Below are positions 1 through 8,348 of a stretch of 64,000 bases of DNA, piece by piece. Position 1 is the stretch's first letter; each line of letters opens with the position of its first letter. The position numbers and the translations under genes were made by a program. The notes below the pieces were generated by a model, which was given only the letters and a program-made list of their open reading frames with translations, did not search any database and had not been told where the DNA came from. The stretch is from Mycobacterium sp. 852002-51961_SCH5331710 (lineage in GTDB: Bacteria; Actinomycetota; Actinomycetes; Mycobacteriales; Mycobacteriaceae): positions 36,303 to 100,302 of the forward strand of contig NZ_LZSQ01000045.1 of the NCBI RefSeq assembly GCF_001665535.1. The letters run 5' to 3'.

Positions 1-491
1 ATCAAGCCGACGACGGCGTGCTTGCCGAGCGAGTACACCGGGTCGGGGTGCCACGGCATGAGTCCGGCGAGCGACGCCGTCGCCAGGATCGCGCGGTCGC
101 CGTCGGCGAGGGAGCGCATCGTTCGCACGGCCGTCGCGACGCCGTACACCACGCCGTCGAGGTTCACGCCCAACGACTTCCGGTAGTCGGAAAGGTCGAG
201 TGAGCCGATGTCGCCCGACCACCGGACGGTGACGCCGGCGTTCAGCAATGCGAGATCGAGCCCGCCGAGGTCCTCGACGCACCGGGTGAACGACGCAGCC
301 ACCTGATCGCTGTCCGCGACGTCGCAGGCCAACGCCAACCCGCCGAGCGGTTCGGCCGCCGCACGCGCCGCGCCTTCGTCGATGTCGACGACGCAGACCC
401 GCATGCCTTCGACCGAAAGCCGTTGCGCGGCAGCACGGCCGATGCCCGAACCACCGCCGGTGACGAGCGCGACCCGTCCGGCCAGCTGCAT
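1..491 (-). CDS. Short-chain dehydrogenase/reductase, C-terminus cut by window edge
   Basis: NAD(P)-dependent oxidoreductase of the classical SDR family; substrate unknown. About 163 residues are visible, reading from an ATG at 491 off the left edge. The cofactor-binding glycine motif GGGSGIG is at residues 12-18, an NAG motif follows in the middle (LLNAGV), and the catalytic Tyr/Lys pair appears as YSLGK at residues 153-157, so the catalytic part is intact and only the C-terminal substrate region is missing. It begins 7 bases after the stop of the SnoaL-like gene on the same strand, so the two are probably co-transcribed. The family call is firm; the specific reaction is not known. Confidence 0.85.
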   Translation of the reverse strand, partial: MQLAGRVALVTGGGSGIGRAAAQRLSVEGMRVCVVDIDEGAARAAAEPLGGLALACDVADSDQVAASFTRCVEDLGGLDLALLNAGVTVRWSGDIGSLDLSDYRKSLGVNLDGVVYGVATAVRTMRSLADGDRAILATASLAGLMPWHPDPVYSLGKHAVVGL

Positions 492-498
492 CAGGGCC

Positions 499-1056
499 TC
501 ACCACCGGTCGACGGGTTCGCTGTCCATCTGCAGCGGCCGCGCATAGGACAGGTCGGTCCGGTCCCACTTGCCCTTGATGAAGCCCTTCACCGCGCCGGA
601 CGCCAGCACCGACGAGTCGCCCTGCATCATCCACTCGATCGTGCAGCGCCGCAGCGCGATCTTCCACTCGCCGTCGCGGCGTTCGAGGCGGTCGAGGTAG
701 CGCCCGCCCATCAACGCGACCACCTTGCCGCCCTTGGCCCGCATCGAGCCCATCACGTAACTCTCGGCGTGGGCCACGTCGCCGTCGATCTCGCACGTGT
801 GGGTGGTGATGTTGTGCAAGTGGTCCTCGAACACCGCGCTGTGGGCGTTGTTGGCGTACTCGGCGTACTCGGCGCCGACCTTCACCACGGGGCCGTGTTC
901 GTCGACGCCGTCTTCGAAGTAGACGCTCGACATCAGGTCGCTGTCGTGACGGTCGTGCCCGCGAGCCTGGTTCATGACACAGTCCAGGATCGCGATCCGG
1001 TCCTCGACGTACTGCAGCCGATTGCGCAACTGCTCAAGGTCGTCGGCGGTGGTCAT
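499..1056 (-). CDS. SnoaL-like / nuclear transport factor 2-fold protein
   Basis: 185-residue protein that looks like the SnoaL_4 group of NTF2-fold proteins, which include small-molecule isomerases, hydratases and non-catalytic ligand binders. Supporting stretches are ILDCVMNQARGHDRHD near the N-terminus and the later sheet-rich segment ending in RRDGEWKIALRRCTIEW, typical of the fold. An ATG 25 codons upstream is open, but I chose the ATG at 1056 because the protein then begins MTTADDLEQL, the usual N-terminal helix of this group, and because the operator-like palindrome at 1099 then lies outside the gene. It probably forms an operon with the downstream SDR. The substrate cannot be read from the sequence. 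Confidence 0.75.
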   Translation of the reverse strand: MTTADDLEQLRNRLQYVEDRIAILDCVMNQARGHDRHDSDLMSSVYFEDGVDEHGPVVKVGAEYAEYANNAHSAVFEDHLHNITTHTCEIDGDVAHAESYVMGSMRAKGGKVVALMGGRYLDRLERRDGEWKIALRRCTIEWMMQGDSSVLASGAVKGFIKGKWDRTDLSYARPLQMDSEPVDRW

Positions 1057-1098
1057 GCGGGCCCCTTCCCATGGCGTCCATACATTCGTACAGCACGT

Positions 1099-1112
1099 TA
1101 TACGATCGTATA
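1099..1112. promoter_or_regulatory. Perfect 14-bp palindrome, likely repressor operator
   Basis: TATACGATCGTATA is a perfect palindrome, AT-richer than its surroundings, in the 123-bp gap between the divergent SnoaL-like gene (start 1056) and nitroreductase gene (start 1180). Size and position fit a TetR-type dimer site controlling one or both genes, but no regulator gene is adjacent in the window. A nearby TACATTCGTA at 1081-1090 may be a weaker second half-site. Confidence 0.55.
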
Positions 1113-1179
1113 GCATCGGCTCAACGGCCACCGCTTCCCGCTAAGGTCGACGGGCAGCACGACCGCCGAACGGAGGAGC

Positions 1180-1845
1180 ATGCGGCAACCGACCAACGAC
1201 GTGTGGGAGACGCTGGCCACCGCGCGGGCCATCCGCCGGTTCACCGACGAACCCGTCGACGAGGCGACGCTCAAGCGCTGCCTGGAGGCGGCCACGTGGG
1301 CTCCCAACGGCGCCAACGCCCAACTGTGGCGCTTTGTCATCCTGGACTCTCCCGAGCAGCGGGCCGTGGTGGCGAAGGCGGCGCAGGCCGCACTGCGGTC
1401 CATCGAGTCGATCTACGGGATGAGCAGGCCCGCCGTCGACGACACCAGCCGCGCCGCCCGCAACAACCGGGCGACCTACGAACTGCACGACCGCGCCGGC
1501 GAGCTCACCTCCGTCCTGTTCGCCGCGTTCCGCAACGAGTTCGCCTCGGAGTTCCTGCAGGGCGGGTCGATCTTCCCGGCGATGCAGAACTTCTATCTCG
1601 CCGCCCGCGCGCAGGGACTCGGGGCGTGCTTCACGAGCTGGGCCTCCTACGACGGGGAGAAGCTGATCCGCGAGGCGGTCGGCGTGCCCGACGAATGGGC
1701 GCTGGCCGGCCACGTCGTCGTGGGGTGGCCGCGCGGTCGGCACGGCCCCGTGCGCCGCCGCCCGATCTCCGACGTCGTCTTCCGCAACCACTGGGACGGC
1801 GAGCGCAGCGACATCATCTACGGTGCCGGCGCCCGCAAGCGCTGA
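1180..1845 (+). CDS. Nitroreductase family protein
   Basis: 221-residue FMN-dependent NAD(P)H oxidoreductase of the nitroreductase fold. The N-terminal signature ARAIRRFTDEPV, followed by ATWAPNGANAQLWRF, is the classic FMN-phosphate binding and dimer segment; the C-terminal region AQGLGACFTSW and the following GVPDEWALAGHVVVGWP complete the fold. A strong Shine-Dalgarno sequence (CGGAGGAG) sits just before the ATG. It is divergent from the SnoaL-like/SDR pair and convergent with the ThuA-like gene, 11 bases away. The usual substrates are quinones, flavins or nitro compounds; the natural one here is unknown. A second, distinct family member lies at 4617-5282. Confidence 0.88.
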   Translation: MRQPTNDVWETLATARAIRRFTDEPVDEATLKRCLEAATWAPNGANAQLWRFVILDSPEQRAVVAKAAQAALRSIESIYGMSRPAVDDTSRAARNNRATYELHDRAGELTSVLFAAFRNEFASEFLQGGSIFPAMQNFYLAARAQGLGACFTSWASYDGEKLIREAVGVPDEWALAGHVVVGWPRGRHGPVRRRPISDVVFRNHWDGERSDIIYGAGARKR

Positions 1846-1856
1846 CCCCGGGAGCG

Positions 1857-2720
1857 TCAGACCGCCACCGACAGCCTTGCGGCGGGATGCAACCACGCAG
1901 CGACACTGCGGACATAGTCCTTGAACGCAACGAGGCGCGACGGATCGTCCTTGATCTGCGAACCCGGCCGCTCGGTCACGAATGACGGTGCACCGCAGGA
2001 GATGTCCCAGTTGTAGTCGGCGAAGTGGTGGACCGTCGACTCGGCGACCGCCCGGCCCATCGGCCTGCCGTCCGGCGCGCGTTCACCGTCGAGCAGTACC
2101 GCGAGGTTGAACACCCGGCCGGTCGACGCGCTCCGACCCTGGGCCAGCACGGCGGCGTTCGGAACGCCGTCGGCCGACACCAGACCTTCGTGCGGATGCG
2201 CGGGAAACCATTCGATCCGTCCGCTGGCGGTCTGGTCGGTGCGCAGCAGTTCGTGAGCGGATTCGCTCGCCAGCACCCGCTGGCAATCCCCGTTGGCTCC
2301 GGAATGGTAGTTCGGCCACGAGATGTCGGGCGTGTCCCGATCGTCGCACATGGTCTCCGGATCGACTGTCGCGTCGTGGAATTCGTTGACCAGGCCGAGT
2401 GAGCCGAGCCGGTTCAGACAGCAGCCAAGATCTTGGTGATCGCGCGCGGTGAGCACGCCGCCGCCGTCGTAGCGGAACCGCATGATCGCCTCGGCATCCG
2501 CGGGAGTCAACCCGTTGCCGACGTCGACGGCCATCAACCACAGCTGGTCGTAGCCGAGCTCGTCGAGGTGGCTCAGCACGGGGTCGTCGCCGTCGACACG
2601 GTTGCGCGCCACGACTTCGTGCCCTGCGGCGCGGAGGTCGTCTGCCAGCAGTGAGAACCGGGAGATGTCCCAGTCGTCGGGATGGGCACAGATCGTCGAC
2701 TGCAACAGGATCCTGGACAT
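1857..2720 (-). CDS. Conserved protein, possibly ThuA/GATase1-like
   Basis: 287 residues with no confident family assignment. The N-terminal half resembles a ThuA-like class I amidotransferase fold: an initial strand (ILLQSTI), then YDQLWLMAVDVGNGL and a stretch rich in glycine (RFRYDGGGVLTARDHQDLG) where such proteins place a loop after a central strand. A conserved-looking segment FPAHPHEGLV lies in the middle. I see no signal peptide or membrane span. It is the last gene of a packed minus-strand operon: sigma factor, SDR, cupin, then this gene 6 bases after the cupin stop, so it likely serves the same stress response. The amidotransferase link is tentative. Confidence 0.6.
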   Translation of the reverse strand: MSRILLQSTICAHPDDWDISRFSLLADDLRAAGHEVVARNRVDGDDPVLSHLDELGYDQLWLMAVDVGNGLTPADAEAIMRFRYDGGGVLTARDHQDLGCCLNRLGSLGLVNEFHDATVDPETMCDDRDTPDISWPNYHSGANGDCQRVLASESAHELLRTDQTASGRIEWFPAHPHEGLVSADGVPNAAVLAQGRSASTGRVFNLAVLLDGERAPDGRPMGRAVAESTVHHFADYNWDISCGAPSFVTERPGSQIKDDPSRLVAFKDYVRSVAAWLHPAARLSVAV

Positions 2721-2726
2721 CGGAAC

Positions 2727-3134
2727 TCACCCCTGCACGCGCAGGTGTTTGCGCGCTTCGAGTTCGGCCTCGTCGACGAGCACGAGCATCGGCTGGTCCG
2801 GTACGCACAGCATGGTCACGGTGAAGCGACACCGCATGTCATCGCGATTGTTGCCGTCCGAGTAGTGAATGACGTCACCGCCGGGCTCCCAGAACGCCTC
2901 ACCCGCCCGGAGCACCCTGGGCGGTTGGCCTTCGAGCTCGAAGAGCATCTCGCCTTCGAGCATGTAGCCGAACGCCGGGCCGCCTGGATGGCGGTGAGGC
3001 GGAGCGCCGGGGCTCCCCGGCGGGTAGTCGATGACGACGGTCATCGCGTGCGCACCGGCGGGGATGGTGGGCGGCTGCACCTCCTGTACAACGGTCAGTG
3101 CGTCTTCCCACGAGGCGTCCTGTGTCTTGGTCAT
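2727..3134 (-). CDS. Cupin-domain protein
   Basis: 135-residue single-domain cupin. The first cupin motif is seen as PPHRHPGGPAFGYMLEGE, with two histidines and a later Glu as probable metal ligands, and the second as GEAFWEPGGDVIHYSDGN with the third His. Such small proteins act as dioxygenases, isomerases or ligand-binding sensors. I use the ATG at 3134, which has a clear ribosome site (AAAGGAG) 8 bases upstream, rather than an open but unsupported extension of 63 codons. It sits 29 bases after the SDR gene and 6 bases before the ThuA-like gene in the sigma-factor operon. The substrate is unknown. Confidence 0.82.
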   Translation of the reverse strand: MTKTQDASWEDALTVVQEVQPPTIPAGAHAMTVVIDYPPGSPGAPPHRHPGGPAFGYMLEGEMLFELEGQPPRVLRAGEAFWEPGGDVIHYSDGNNRDDMRCRFTVTMLCVPDQPMLVLVDEAELEARKHLRVQG

Positions 3135-3163
3135 TCTCGTTCTCCTTTCGGGAGTTCCAGGTT

Positions 3164-3886
3164 TCAGACGGCGCCGCCGCCACCGTCGGCGTGCAGCACC
3201 GAACCGGTGACGAAGCTCGCGCGCGGCGAAGCGAGAAACAGCACCGCCTCGGCGATCTCTCGCGGTCTTGCCGTTCGTCCGAGCGGAAGCGAACGGCCGA
3301 GCTCCTCGTTGGTCTCGCCCCATTCGGCCTCCACGCCTTCGGTTTTCGTCGGGCCGGGCGCGACGCTGTTGACGCGTACACCGCCTGGACCGAATTCAGC
3401 GGCCCACGTCCGGGTCAGCGATTCGACGGCGGCCTTGGACGCGCTGTAGACGCCCGCACCCGGCACACCCTTCGACGCGACCATCGTCGTCACGTTGACG
3501 ATCGAGCCGTGGCCGCGCTGCAACATTCCGGGCACCAGGCCGGCCGCCAGGAAGTACAGGCCGCGGACGTTGGTGTCGAACGTCTTCCCGAACGCGTCGA
3601 CCTGCTGGTCGACGGTCAGCGCCGACGGGAAGTTCGCGGCGTTGTTCACCAGGATGTCGATGTCGCCTGCCTGCTCGATCAGCGACGCCACCGAGTCCAT
3701 GTCCGACAGGTCGGCCTGGACGAAGCGCACGTTGCCGTCGATGCCCGATGCGGCGCGCTTACCGCGTTCGGCGTCCCTTCCGGTGATGATGACCGCGGCA
3801 CCCTCGCGCGCAAACAACCGCGCGCAGGCGAGCCCGATTCCGGCGGTGCCGCCGGTGATCAACGCGTTCTTGTATGCCAATTCCAT
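3164..3886 (-). CDS. SDR-family oxidoreductase
   Basis: 240-residue classical short-chain dehydrogenase. Key features are GGTAGIG near residue 12 for cofactor binding, DILVNNAANF for the NNAG-type motif, an active serine in VNVTTM, and YSASK as the catalytic Tyr/Lys pair; the C-terminus ends FVTGSVLHADGGGGAV, the normal SDR ending. An arginine after the second strand (TGRDAERG) suggests NADP preference. It follows the ECF sigma gene by 9 bases and precedes the cupin gene, so it is probably part of the operon led by the sigma factor. The reaction is unknown. Confidence 0.88.
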   Translation of the reverse strand: MELAYKNALITGGTAGIGLACARLFAREGAAVIITGRDAERGKRAASGIDGNVRFVQADLSDMDSVASLIEQAGDIDILVNNAANFPSALTVDQQVDAFGKTFDTNVRGLYFLAAGLVPGMLQRGHGSIVNVTTMVASKGVPGAGVYSASKAAVESLTRTWAAEFGPGGVRVNSVAPGPTKTEGVEAEWGETNEELGRSLPLGRTARPREIAEAVLFLASPRASFVTGSVLHADGGGGAV

Positions 3887-3895
3887 TGCTGTTCC

Positions 3896-4501
3896 TCAGG
3901 CGATGCAGGGTTCGGGGGTTGCGGTGCGGTCGTGCGCGAGATGGGCGAGCGCCATGCGCATGCGCTGCCTGGCCCGCGAAATCCGCGACATCACGGTGCC
4001 CATCGGGATGGCGAGGATCTCGGCCGTCTCGGCGTAGGTGTAGCCCTCGACATCGGCGTAGAACAGCACCTCGCGGAAGCCCTCGGGCATCGCGGCCATC
4101 GCCGACTTGACGTCGCCGTCGGGTAGCGCGTCGAGCACCTCCGCCTCGGCCGAACGGACGCCCCCTCGGCGGGCCGCGGCGCCGGCCAGGTCACCGTCGG
4201 TCAGGTAGTCGGCCGAAACCTCGGTCACGCGGCGCTGTTTGGCACGGTGGGTGCTGACCCATCGGTTGTAGAGGATGCGGAACAGCCACGCCTTGAGGTT
4301 GCTGCCTTCCTGGAAGGACGAGAACCCGGCGTATGCGTGCAGCAGGGTGTCCTGAAGCAGGTCCTCGGCGTCGGCGTCGCTGCGGGCCAGCCGGCGCGCG
4401 CCCCGGGCCAGCACCTCGAAGAGCGGCGCGGCATCTCGAGCGAACCGCGCGGCGAGTTCCGTGTCCTGGGTGGTCCTGGTGGGGAGGGACGTGATGGTCA
4501 T
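3896..4501 (-). CDS. ECF sigma factor, SigH-like
   Basis: 201-residue extracytoplasmic-function sigma factor. Region 2 reads DAEDLLQDTLLHAYAGF then GSNLKAWLFRILYNRWV, and region 4 reads MPEGFREVLFYADVEGYTY then GTVMSRISRARQRM; both closely resemble mycobacterial SigH, the thiol-oxidative stress sigma. The ATG at 4501 has a good ribosome site (GGAG), so I prefer it to a GTG 10 codons upstream. Unlike sigH, no zinc-finger anti-sigma gene follows; the next genes are an SDR, a cupin and a ThuA-like protein. Control must therefore come from elsewhere, perhaps through the shared upstream motif at 4561. It is likely a paralogue rather than SigH itself. Confidence 0.88.
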   Translation of the reverse strand: MTITSLPTRTTQDTELAARFARDAAPLFEVLARGARRLARSDADAEDLLQDTLLHAYAGFSSFQEGSNLKAWLFRILYNRWVSTHRAKQRRVTEVSADYLTDGDLAGAAARRGGVRSAEAEVLDALPDGDVKSAMAAMPEGFREVLFYADVEGYTYAETAEILAIPMGTVMSRISRARQRMRMALAHLAHDRTATPEPCIA

Positions 4502-4560
4502 GATCCGATCTCCTCGAGTCGCTGGTGTCACACCCCACGCTCGCCGCTAGCGAGGGAAAG

Positions 4561-4584
4561 CGGACCCTTGAAAACCCGTAGTCC
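4561..4584 (-). promoter_or_regulatory. 24-bp upstream motif shared with the neighbouring nitroreductase promoter (copy 1)
   Basis: Read on the minus strand this is GGACTACG followed 6 bases later by an AAGGGTCCG block. It matches the segment at 5348-5371 at 19 of 24 positions without gaps. It lies 60 bases upstream of the sigma gene start; the other copy lies 66 bases upstream of the nitroreductase start. A second GGACCACG copy occurs just upstream at about 4591-4599. Position and similarity suggest a shared activator site or promoter core. Confidence 0.45.
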
Positions 4585-4616
4585 GTCGTTTCGTGGTCCG
4601 TAGCGGATCTCCACGG

Positions 4617-5282
4617 TCAGTCGCCGACGAAGCTGACGGTCTCCTCGACCGGGGCTCGCCCCGTCCGGATGTAGACCTCGTCAGGGTGCTGGTGGCCGAT
4701 CGACATGCCGCAGAAGAGCATGAGCTCGTCGGGCGGCTGCACGACGTCTCCAACGGTCTCGCGCACCTGTGACCAGGCCATCTGCGGGCAGCTGTGCAAT
4801 CCCTCCGCCCGCAGGAGCAGCATCACGGTCTGCAGATACATGCCGAGATCCGCCCACTGCGGCCGGCCGAGGTCACGGTCGACGTAGCAGAACAGCGCCG
4901 CAGGAGCGCCGAAGCAGTCCCAGTTCGCGATCGCGGCGCGCTGCCGAGCCTGCCAGTCCTCGCGCTCGATTCCGAGCGCGCTGTACCGCTCTCTACCGAA
5001 GGTCGAGCGGCGCTCGCTGTAGGGCGACTTCAGATCGGCCGGGTACAGCTGGTACTCGCGTTCGTCCCAGGGGTCGCCTGCGGCCACGCGCTCCGTCGCG
5101 AGCTTCTTGAGCCGCTCGAGGGGTTCGCCGGTCACGACGTAGATGCGCCACGGCTGAAGGTTGGATCCCGATGGGGACCACCGGGCTGCGTCGAGCACAC
5201 GCTCGAGCACCTCCATGGGGACCGGCTCGTCGGTGAATCGGCGTACCGCTCGTCTGCTCTTGACCGCGTCGTAGACGTTCAT
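4617..5282 (-). CDS. Nitroreductase family protein
   Basis: 221-residue FMN-dependent nitroreductase, clearly distinct from the one at 1180-1845. The signature begins SRRAVRRFTDEPV and continues ARWSPSGSNLQPWRIYVV, giving the FMN-contacting Arg and Ser/Asn residues; the C-terminal part DLGMYLQTVMLLLRAEGLHS is the helix that carries much of the dimer interface. A substrate-cap insertion with many aromatic and charged residues (EREYQLYPADL) occurs near residues 75-100. It lies between the ECF sigma operon and the LAL regulator gene on the same strand and shares a promoter-region motif with the sigma gene, suggesting a common stress regulator. Confidence 0.87.
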   Translation of the reverse strand: MNVYDAVKSRRAVRRFTDEPVPMEVLERVLDAARWSPSGSNLQPWRIYVVTGEPLERLKKLATERVAAGDPWDEREYQLYPADLKSPYSERRSTFGRERYSALGIEREDWQARQRAAIANWDCFGAPAALFCYVDRDLGRPQWADLGMYLQTVMLLLRAEGLHSCPQMAWSQVRETVGDVVQPPDELMLFCGMSIGHQHPDEVYIRTGRAPVEETVSFVGD

Positions 5283-5347
5283 GATGACCTGCTTTTCGGT
5301 TCGATGCCTTGACGGCTACCTCAAGACTGCCGACATTCGCGGCCAAT

Positions 5348-5371
5348 CGAACCCTGGAAAGCGCGTGGTCC
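5348..5371 (-). promoter_or_regulatory. 24-bp upstream motif shared with the ECF sigma promoter (copy 2)
   Basis: On the minus strand: GGACCACG, then a CAGGGTTCG block at the same spacing as in the copy at 4561-4584. It is 66 bases upstream of the nitroreductase start. Immediately upstream lie GAATCGATTAC, with an 8-bp palindrome core AATCGATT, and another CCACG element at about 5391. The neighbouring LAL regulator gene ends at 5400, making that protein a candidate binder. Confidence 0.45.
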
Positions 5372-5399
5372 GAATCGATTACGGATTCTGCGTGGTCTG

Positions 5400-8198
5400 C
5401 TAACTCGCCCACGACATGTTACGAAGCTGCCGGCGCGAGGTGATGCCGAGCTTGACGAACACCTTGCGCAGATGCCATTCGACGGTGTGCGTGCTGATGA
5501 ACAGCTGCGCGCCGATCTCCTGATTCGTCAGGCCGTCGGCGGCCAGCCGGGCGATCTGCGCTTCCTGCGCCGTCAGGTCGCCGCCGCCCGAACTCGCCGT
5601 CTGCTTGCGCACCTTCTCCCCCGTGGCGACGAGTTCGCGGCGTGCGCGTTCGGCGAATGCCTGCGCGCCGATCCGCGTGAAAGTCTCATGGGCGTCGGTG
5701 AGTTCGCGGCGGGCGTCGATCCGTCGGTTCGCCCGGCGCAGCCATTCGCCGTACAGCAGCCGGGCCCTGGCGTGATGCACCACGATTCCGGCGCGGTCCA
5801 GGCGCTCGATGGCCTCGACGAACAGGCGGTCGGCGGTGTCGTCGTCGGCGAGCAGGGCCTGGGCGTTGGCCAGCGCCCCGAGACCCCAGTCGGTACCGCT
5901 GGCGCCGGCGCGCTGCTCGAGCCGTTCGAGGGCGCGTCGCGCCGTATCGTCGTCCCCGGTCCGCGTCGCGGCCTCGACGAGTTCGAACAGGCACCAGCCG
6001 TGGATTCCGAAGTCGTCGTAGTCACATGCGTCGCGGGCGGCGGCCACCGCCTCCTCGTAGCGACCGAGACCGTTGTACAGCAACGCAGTTGCGTAGCCGG
6101 TGAGCCCGAGCAGACGGCCCTCACCCCGGGCGATCCCGTCGGACGCGGCGCTCTGGAGCAGCGGACCCGCCTGCGTGACGTCACCCCGCCACGCTGCGAG
6201 CAATACCCAGTGGTAGCGCACCGGCGAGTTGTGGTCGGTGGCCGCGGTGATCGAGGCGGCCTCCTCGAGAAGCTCTGCTGCCGAGCCGAATTCGCCCGCA
6301 ATCGTGTGGACCCCGGCCCGGTAGATGAGCGCTCGGGGCAGCCCGGCGAGCGCACCGGAGGTGCGAGCGTAACGCACCGCCGCAGTCGACAGTTCGAGCA
6401 GGAGTCGGCGGTCCCACAGTTCGTGGGCGCACGATTCCTGCAGTATCGGAAACCCGGGCACCTTCAGCCAGCGGCCGACCGCGCCGTCGTCGGAATTCGC
6501 CTGCTCGCACATCGCTTCCAAGCCTGCACGCAGCGTGGCCCCACCCTGTCCGACCCCGCCGGTGATCCGCTCGGCGATTCCCTTCAGCAGGTGGTCGATC
6601 GCCCGGGGTAGCTCCGAGACCTCCTGCAACGCGGTTCGCGCGTCCTCCGCGGCGCGCACGAGCGCATCCGGTTCGCCGAGGCGACCCGCATACATCAGCG
6701 CTGCGATCGCCTCGAGATACCCCTCCCGCGACGAATACCCGTCGACCCCGTGCAGGCGGCGCGCGGCGTCGAGAAGCGGGGGCGCGGTGTCCGCCAGTCG
6801 CGGCGCGCCGGTTTCGCCGGCCCGGCTGCGCACGAAGTCCATCTGCGCCCGCAGCCGCGCGATCAGCGCCCGCTGCAACTCGGACAGCGGGCCGAGTTCG
6901 GCGATCGCGAGCAGTTCATGCGCGGCTTCCGGCGCGGCGGCGTCCCGTTTGGCGTATGCCGCTGTCAGCGCTCTCGCCCCGCGCAGCGACGGGTCGGCCG
7001 TCAGCGTGGTCGCGCGCTCCAAAAACGTTGCTGCCGCCGCCATTCCGCCTCTGCTCTGGGCACGCGCCGCGGAATCCTCCAGCTCGGCGGCGATCGCCTC
7101 GTCCGGTCCCGCCGCGGCGTTGGCCGCATGCCAGGCGCGACGGTCGGGGTCGGTCGCCGGATCGGTCGTGTCGGCGAGCGCGCGATGGACCGCCCGGCGA
7201 TCCGCCAGGGCGGCGGCGCGGTAGGCCGCAGAGCGAATCAGCGGGTGGTGGAAGCGCATCCGCGGGCCGAACTCGATCAGGCCGTCGGCTTCCGCGGGTG
7301 CCAGGTCGTCGACGGGGATGCCCAATTGCGCTGCGGCGCGCAGGAACAGGGCGGCGTCACCGATGGGTTCGGTGGCGGCGATCAGCAGCAGCTGCCGCGT
7401 CGCGCGAGGTAACGCCTGGATGCGCCGGATGAAGCCCTGTTCGACTGCCGCCGTCGACGAGCGCTTACCGGATATCCAGAATCCGCCGGACAGTTCGGTC
7501 GCCGACACGCTGCGCGGCACCTCGAGGATTGCGAGCGGAACGCCTCGGGTCTCGGCGATGATGCGGTCGCGCACCCGCGGGTCGATCCCGCCGAACATGA
7601 CCGATTCCAACAGTTCTCGCGCATCGGTGTCCGACAGTCCCTCGACCGGCAGCTCGGGCAGACCGGACAGCAGCTCGGGCTGGTCGCGGACCGCGAACAC
7701 CAGTCCGACCGGCTCGGCGAGCAGTCGTCGCGCGATGAAGCCGAGCGTCTGGATTGAAACCTGGTCCAGCCACTGGGCGTCGTCGACGATGCACAGGACC
7801 GGTTGGTCATCGGCCGCGGCGGCCAGCACGCTGAGCACCGCGAGCCCGACCAGGAAGCGGTCGGGTGTCTCCCCGACTCCGCGCCCGAACGCTACGTTGA
7901 GCGCTTCGCGTTGCGGTTCGGGGATCGCGTCGAGGTGCGTCATCAGCGGAGCACAAAGTTGCTGCAGTCCGGCGAAGGCCAGCTCCATATCCGATTCCAC
8001 ACCGGCGACGTGCACGATCTGGAATCCGGACGCGGCTTCGCAGACGTAGTCGAGCAGGGCCGTCTTCCCGACACCCGCCTCGCCGCGCAGGACCAGCACC
8101 TGACAGCTGCCGGATCGGACGGTCGCCACCAGGTTGTGCAGCGTTTCGCATTCCCGGGTACGGCCACGCAGGGCTTGTGCTGCACCCTGGCCAGACAT
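5400..8198 (-). CDS. LAL-type (MalT-like) LuxR-family transcriptional regulator with AAA/STAND ATPase domain
   Basis: About 932-residue regulator. An N-terminal ATPase carries Walker A (RGEAGVGKTALL) and Walker B (VLCIVDDAQWLD); a long helical, TPR-like middle follows; the C-terminus is a LuxR helix-turn-helix reading LTAQEAQIARLAADGLTNQE then STHTVEWHLRKVFVKLGI. Such proteins are signal-triggered, ATP-dependent activators. Several in-frame starts are possible; I chose the ATG at 8198 (MSGQGAAQALRGR), since the ATPase follows at once, though 8288 is open. It lies just upstream of, and co-directional with, the nitroreductase and sigma operon, so it may activate them. The inducing ligand is unknown. 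Confidence 0.87.
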   Translation of the reverse strand: MSGQGAAQALRGRTRECETLHNLVATVRSGSCQVLVLRGEAGVGKTALLDYVCEAASGFQIVHVAGVESDMELAFAGLQQLCAPLMTHLDAIPEPQREALNVAFGRGVGETPDRFLVGLAVLSVLAAAADDQPVLCIVDDAQWLDQVSIQTLGFIARRLLAEPVGLVFAVRDQPELLSGLPELPVEGLSDTDARELLESVMFGGIDPRVRDRIIAETRGVPLAILEVPRSVSATELSGGFWISGKRSSTAAVEQGFIRRIQALPRATRQLLLIAATEPIGDAALFLRAAAQLGIPVDDLAPAEADGLIEFGPRMRFHHPLIRSAAYRAAALADRRAVHRALADTTDPATDPDRRAWHAANAAAGPDEAIAAELEDSAARAQSRGGMAAAATFLERATTLTADPSLRGARALTAAYAKRDAAAPEAAHELLAIAELGPLSELQRALIARLRAQMDFVRSRAGETGAPRLADTAPPLLDAARRLHGVDGYSSREGYLEAIAALMYAGRLGEPDALVRAAEDARTALQEVSELPRAIDHLLKGIAERITGGVGQGGATLRAGLEAMCEQANSDDGAVGRWLKVPGFPILQESCAHELWDRRLLLELSTAAVRYARTSGALAGLPRALIYRAGVHTIAGEFGSAAELLEEAASITAATDHNSPVRYHWVLLAAWRGDVTQAGPLLQSAASDGIARGEGRLLGLTGYATALLYNGLGRYEEAVAAARDACDYDDFGIHGWCLFELVEAATRTGDDDTARRALERLEQRAGASGTDWGLGALANAQALLADDDTADRLFVEAIERLDRAGIVVHHARARLLYGEWLRRANRRIDARRELTDAHETFTRIGAQAFAERARRELVATGEKVRKQTASSGGGDLTAQEAQIARLAADGLTNQEIGAQLFISTHTVEWHLRKVFVKLGITSRRQLRNMSWAS

Positions 8199-8292
8199 AG
8201 ACACCACCGCGTTCTGGGTGGACCCGCGACGGTCGCCGGTTACCCGATCTGATCTTGGATCGTACGAGGCGTGCGCCGGCGGGTCCACAGCC

Positions 8293-8345
8293 GCGATTTG
8301 TGAGTGATTCCGTTCGCTCGCCGAACGTTTTCACTCACAAATCGC
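8293..8345. terminator. Composite stem-loop with 15-bp perfect outer arms
   Basis: Outer arms GCGATTTGTGAGTGA (8293-8307) and its exact reverse complement (8331-8345) enclose a second small stem, CGTTCG (8311-8316) with CGAACG (8322-8327). The right arm lies 4 bases after the NmrA-like gene, so it probably terminates that transcript. It belongs with three similar nested stems in this window (18496, 27601, 42565). Confidence 0.6.
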
Positions 8346-8348
8346 CCG

